Positions 6,419 through 8,223 of a stretch of DNA of 8,223 nucleotides are shown one piece after another. Source of the DNA: an uncultured Clostridia bacterium. Lineage in GTDB: Bacteria > Bacillota > Clostridia > Oscillospirales > CAG-272. Position 1 is the first letter of the stretch; every line of letters starts with the position of its first letter. The stretch spans positions 1 through 8,223 of the forward strand of contig CANQMJ010000113.1 of assembly GCA_947624945.1 (NCBI GenBank). Direction: 5' to 3'. Under the pieces are notes generated by a model that was not told the origin of the DNA, searched no databases, and saw only the letters and a program-made list of their open reading frames with translations. The position numbers and the translations under genes are program-made.

Positions 6419-6449
6419 AAAACGGCACGATCAAAAGTCGTGCCGTTTT
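6419..6449 (-). terminator. Intrinsic terminator of the coaX-ECF unit
   Basis: A perfect 12-bp stem, AAAACGGCACGA (6419-6430) with its complement at 6438-6449, closes a 7-base loop. In minus-strand reading the stem runs straight into TTTTTGTCT. It begins 12 bases beyond the stop codon of the ECF S component. Confidence 0.88.
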
Positions 6450-6460
6450 GTTCCTATGTT

Positions 6461-7066
6461 TCATTTTGTCTTGTGAGATGCTTTGGCAATATCAACGATA
6501 CGGTTAATAAGCGGGTCTACAATGAGGTTTAAGCAAAATTCAAACACAAAGTTCCATCCAACATAAAATAAGATGATATACAACCACGTATTGTTATAAC
6601 CATTCTTGACTCCATCGCTTGCAATGGCATCAAAAAAGAACAGACGGCATCCGATAAGAAATACGCCCGTATTGACGATAGGACAAGTAATAGCAGCAAG
6701 TATCGACGCCAAAATGCGGTTGCGCTTCTCAAGCAGTCTGTAAACAAAACCTGAAGCAAAGCCGGCGGCAGCTCCTTTAATAAGTACGGTCAGTACAGTT
6801 CCGACGGCGTTAATTCCAAGAAAAGAAGTAACACTTGGATCGGATATCAGAACGACGACACCGAACATAAAACCGAGCCATGTACTTGCTCCAACGCCAA
6901 AAAGCGCCGCTCCGACAACCATCGTTACAAGTGCGAACGATGCAATCGAGAAATTGCCGAATCTGATGAAAGCGCTCATGTATTGCAATACAAAGATGAG
7001 CGCAGTCAAAAGTGCTGTTCCTACGAGCGCATATGTGCGCTCACGGTTTTTCGTGACAGTATTCAT
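6461..7066 (-). CDS. ECF transporter S component, probably pantothenate or related vitamin
   Basis: 201-residue integral membrane protein with about six hydrophobic segments (roughly residues 12-34, 40-58, 62-75, 85-111, 117-145 and 160-185) and a short basic N-terminus, the layout of substrate-binding S components of energy-coupling factor vitamin importers. Typical stretches are GTALLTALIFVLQ, WLGFMFGVVVLISD and CPIVNTGVFLIG. S components work with a shared EcfA/EcfA'/EcfT module, which is not encoded here. The substrate cannot be read from the sequence; the upstream neighbour coaX, in the same direction with no terminator between, makes pantothenate the leading inference. GGAGG (7076-7072) lies 5 bases before the ATG. 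Codons 8-14 contain a palindrome (GAGCGCA-tatg-TGCGCTC, 7025-7042), and a short 4-bp hairpin abuts the ribosome site. Confidence 0.85.
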   Translation of the reverse strand: MNTVTKNRERTYALVGTALLTALIFVLQYMSAFIRFGNFSIASFALVTMVVGAALFGVGASTWLGFMFGVVVLISDPSVTSFLGINAVGTVLTVLIKGAAAGFASGFVYRLLEKRNRILASILAAITCPIVNTGVFLIGCRLFFFDAIASDGVKNGYNNTWLYIILFYVGWNFVFEFCLNLIVDPLINRIVDIAKASHKTK

Positions 7067-7151
7067 TTTTACCTCCGGGACTCAAACCCGTGCTGCCGCC
7101 CGAGAATACAACGGTGTGGCGCAGTTTGATTTATAATTACGGCCGTAGCCG

Positions 7152-7165
7152 GAATTATACAAAAT
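7152..7165 (-). repeat. 14-bp copy of the coaX-leader half-site, after coaX
   Basis: The 14 bases GAATTATACAAAAT occur here and again at 8001-8014, so identical copies flank coaX. In minus-strand reading the copy is ATTTTGTATAATTC and contains a TATAAT, so it could also serve as the -10 of a promoter for the ECF gene, although no good -35 is seen. Next to it, 7134-7155 forms an imperfect hairpin (AATT/CGGC arms with one mismatch). The rest of 7067-7173 holds only the ECF gene's ribosome site and a small hairpin (7076-7090). Confidence 0.6.
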
Positions 7166-7173
7166 ATTTATTA

Positions 7174-7977
7174 TTACCTTATATTGCGAAAGTAGAGGGA
7201 AGCGACGCCTTTTACGGTGAGCGCGTCGTCTATCATAAATTTGTTGCGGCAAAGGTCTGTTATGACCTTTGCGAATTCGCCAGTGGCAATAAGTCCGAGC
7301 TTTGTATCGGAGCCTTTCGGGATGGACATTTCGCGTATGTTGCGTACATAACCATCAAGCATAAGTGCGTTTCCGTAAATAAGACCTGAGCGGACAGATT
7401 CGTCCGTGTTGCGTCCGATCATAGGCAGTTTGCCGCCGCCGAGCGGAACCGAATCAAGAAGCTCCGCGTGCTCGTGTAGCGCGGACGCCGACACGAGCAC
7501 GCGGAGTGTTATAACGGCTCCCGTGAACGTACACGATTCATCTACAAAAGTGATCGTGTTTGCAGTCCCGGCATCGAACACAACAAACGGAGGCTTGCAG
7601 ATATCGAGTGCTGCGGCTGTATTTGCCACAATGTCAGAACCGAGACACGCCGGGTCGTATATGCCGATGCGAAAGCCCGTCTTGATCCCGGGTTTTATGA
7701 TATATGGCACTGACTGTGACAGCATCGCGGCGGCTTCCGTGACGGCAGACGTCGCGCTCGGTACGACTGACGATATCGCGGCGCAGTCTATCGTCGGCAT
7801 AGCGCCGAGACGAAGCGCTATTATCGAATGTATCAAAGACGCGTATTCGTCGGCGCTCGCGTTCTTACGAAGCGCAAATCGAGACAGTACCGCAGGCGCG
7901 TTGACAGCGTCGTTGTTGCCGCTGTCGAACAGTCCGAATGCGATGCTCGTATTGCCGATATCAAGCGCAAGCAGCAT
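7174..7977 (-). CDS. coaX: Type III pantothenate kinase (CoaX)
   Basis: Cytoplasmic ASKHA-fold kinase that phosphorylates pantothenate, the first step of coenzyme A synthesis; type III enzymes are typically insensitive to CoA feedback. The 267-residue length fits (about 255-265). Motifs: DIGNT (6-10, phosphate binding), KPGIKTG (95-101), DPACLGSD (108-115) holding the aspartate normally catalytic, DAGTANT (135-141), GAVI (153-156), IGRNTDESVRSGLIYG (187-202). The start at 7977 is set by AAAGGAGG 6 bases upstream and by MLLALDIGNT; the longer reading from 8049 has no support. Two departures from the family: the D-R pair after the LG is D-I here, and the PG normally following GAVI is replaced by LR (158-159). 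The second falls on one arm of a perfect 16-bp inverted repeat (7462-7506), so activity may be altered. Promoter at 8118-8090; the ECF gene follows. Confidence 0.92.
   Translation of the reverse strand: MLLALDIGNTSIAFGLFDSGNNDAVNAPAVLSRFALRKNASADEYASLIHSIIALRLGAMPTIDCAAISSVVPSATSAVTEAAAMLSQSVPYIIKPGIKTGFRIGIYDPACLGSDIVANTAAALDICKPPFVVFDAGTANTITFVDESCTFTGAVITLRVLVSASALHEHAELLDSVPLGGGKLPMIGRNTDESVRSGLIYGNALMLDGYVRNIREMSIPKGSDTKLGLIATGEFAKVITDLCRNKFMIDDALTVKGVASLYFRNIR
7462..7506. repeat. Perfect 16-bp inverted repeat inside coaX
   Basis: CTCCGCGTGCTCGTGT (7462-7477) is the exact reverse complement of 7491-7506, separated by 13 bases (7478-7490) that can themselves form a 3-bp stem (7479-7481 with 7486-7488). 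On the coding (minus) strand it encodes LRVLVSASALHEHAE, residues 158-172 of CoaX. Nothing like it is required by the protein: the first arm carries LR in place of the family's PG. It would form a very stable hairpin in DNA or mRNA. Confidence 0.9.
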
Positions 7978-7992
7978 GAAGCGCCTCCTTTC

Positions 7993-8047
7993 GGTTCCTT
8001 GAATTATACAAAATTTGCATTTTGTATAATTTCCTATGCTTGGAACC
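7993..8047 (-). promoter_or_regulatory. Long two-part hairpin in the coaX leader
   Basis: The inner part is a perfect palindrome with 13-bp arms (8002-8014 and 8019-8031) around a 4-base centre. The outer part is GGTTCC (7993-7998) pairing with GGAACC (8042-8047) across an uneven internal loop. It ends just before the AAAGGAGG of coaX (7991-7984 region), so folding could affect ribosome access; alternatively the inner palindrome is a protein-binding operator. Upstream in the leader, ACGGGGA occurs twice 12 bases apart on the minus strand (8073-8067 and 8061-8055). No T-run follows, so it is not a terminator. I recognise no known riboswitch class. Confidence 0.6.
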
Positions 8048-8089
8048 AACTATGTCCCCGTTTGTATCCCCGTCGAATTTTTTATTATT

Positions 8090-8118
8090 ATTATACAGCA
8101 AGGCGCGTCTGTTTGCAA
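8090..8118 (-). promoter_or_regulatory. Likely coaX promoter
   Basis: On the minus strand a -35 TTGCAA (8118-8113), an exact 17-bp spacer and a perfect -10 TATAAT (8095-8090) are found. Transcription would start near 8083 and give coaX a leader of about 105 bases. The -35 box lies inside the long inverted repeat at 8099-8146. Confidence 0.65.
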
Positions 8119-8146
8119 GATTGTTCTTGTAAAAAAACGCGCCTTG
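8099..8146. repeat. 48-bp imperfect inverted repeat overlapping the coaX -35 box
   Basis: CAAGGCGCGT (8099-8108) is the exact complement of 8137-8146. Inside, 8112-8120 pairs with 8125-8133 (one G-T wobble) around a TTGT loop, with two mismatched positions between the two stems. There is no T-run after it on either strand, so it does not look like a terminator. It sits between leftward coaX and a possible rightward gene, where an operator would be expected. Confidence 0.6.
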
Positions 8147-8173
8147 TTCTGCGATGTCAATAGATATGACCCA

Positions 8174-8223
8174 ATGAACCAAAAGAAGAAAACAATAGAT
8201 ATGGTGTTGCTCTTGGGAGGGGT
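8174..8223 (+). CDS. Possible 5' end of a rightward gene, cut by the window edge
   Basis: An ATG at 8174 opens a frame of 16 codons to the window end (MNQKKKTIDMVLLLGG): a short basic N-terminus running into hydrophobic residues, as at the start of a membrane or exported protein. No Shine-Dalgarno site precedes it, and the segment is too short to assign a family. The upstream base pattern includes an 11-bp direct repeat (8158-8168 and 8193-8203). This is only a tentative gene start. Confidence 0.3.
   Translation, partial: MNQKKKTIDMVLLLGG

Noticed and set aside
7076..7100. tRNA-like T-arm on the minus strand (CGGG-TTTGAGT-CCCG)
   Set aside because: It has the 7-base loop of a T-arm but only a 4-bp stem, and no acceptor, D or anticodon stems can be matched around it; the 3' side is the ECF gene's ribosome site.
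7978..8049. Longer coaX start at 8049
   Set aside because: The extension translates the palindromic leader, and AAAGGAGG precedes the ATG at 7977.
7981..8173. T-box or other known riboswitch before coaX
   Set aside because: No T-box sequence, anticodon stem, or motif of FMN, TPP or other classes I know can be recognised; only unassigned stems remain.
1..8223. Mobile element, prophage, defence or CRISPR system
   Set aside because: No transposase, integrase, repeat-spacer pattern, toxin-antitoxin or nuclease gene cluster is visible; nearly all genes are housekeeping.

Overview
The window looks like a stretch of housekeeping chromosome from a Bacillota/Clostridia-type bacterium, probably an uncultured gut lineage. 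The basis is Gram-positive style signals (strong AAGGAGG ribosome sites, TATAAT -10 boxes, several in the extended form TGTTATAAT), plus the gene families present: a DUF3810 protein of the clostridial type, a trmK-NIF3 pair, a type III pantothenate kinase (coaX) and an ECF-transporter S component. I see no tRNA, rRNA, insertion sequence, phage gene or CRISPR array.

Layout. Positions 1-500 hold the end of a rightward DUF3810 (HExxH) gene that appears frameshifted near position 30. A 330-base non-coding stretch with small palindromes follows, carrying an extended -10 promoter and a leader for murA. Rightward genes are then murA (831-2105), a small DUF1858 redox-disulfide protein (2150-2356), a hairpin, trmK (2405-3100) and a NIF3-like metal protein (3102-3881). 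From 3889 on, all well-supported genes are leftward. Read in the direction of transcription they are: coaX (7977-7174), ECF S component (7066-6461), terminator, promoter, flavodoxin-like protein (6314-5883), rnhA (5879-5442), terminator, a P-loop adenylate-kinase-like protein (5363-4866) and a zinc-ribbon methyltransferase (4851-3889). The last one meets the NIF3-like gene tail to tail with only 7 bases between the stop codons. At the far right an uncertain rightward frame opens at 8174 and runs off the window.

How the genes fit together. MurA makes the first committed peptidoglycan precursor. TrmK methylates tRNA and is conventionally paired with a NIF3-family protein. CoaX starts coenzyme A synthesis from pantothenate, so the membrane protein encoded just downstream is plausibly the vitamin-binding subunit of a pantothenate importer. 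RnhA removes RNA from RNA:DNA hybrids. The two small minus-strand proteins and the zinc-ribbon methyltransferase have only family-level assignments.

No new multi-gene system is evident. The most striking signal is a perfect 16-bp inverted repeat (13-base loop) inside coaX. One arm encodes LR where the family normally has PG, which is what a template-switch mutation that perfected an older imperfect palindrome would leave behind. Other points of interest are the structured coaX leader with a 13-bp-arm palindrome, a half of which recurs after coaX; the frameshift at the left edge; and two genes lacking ribosome sites that start immediately after terminator-like hairpins.
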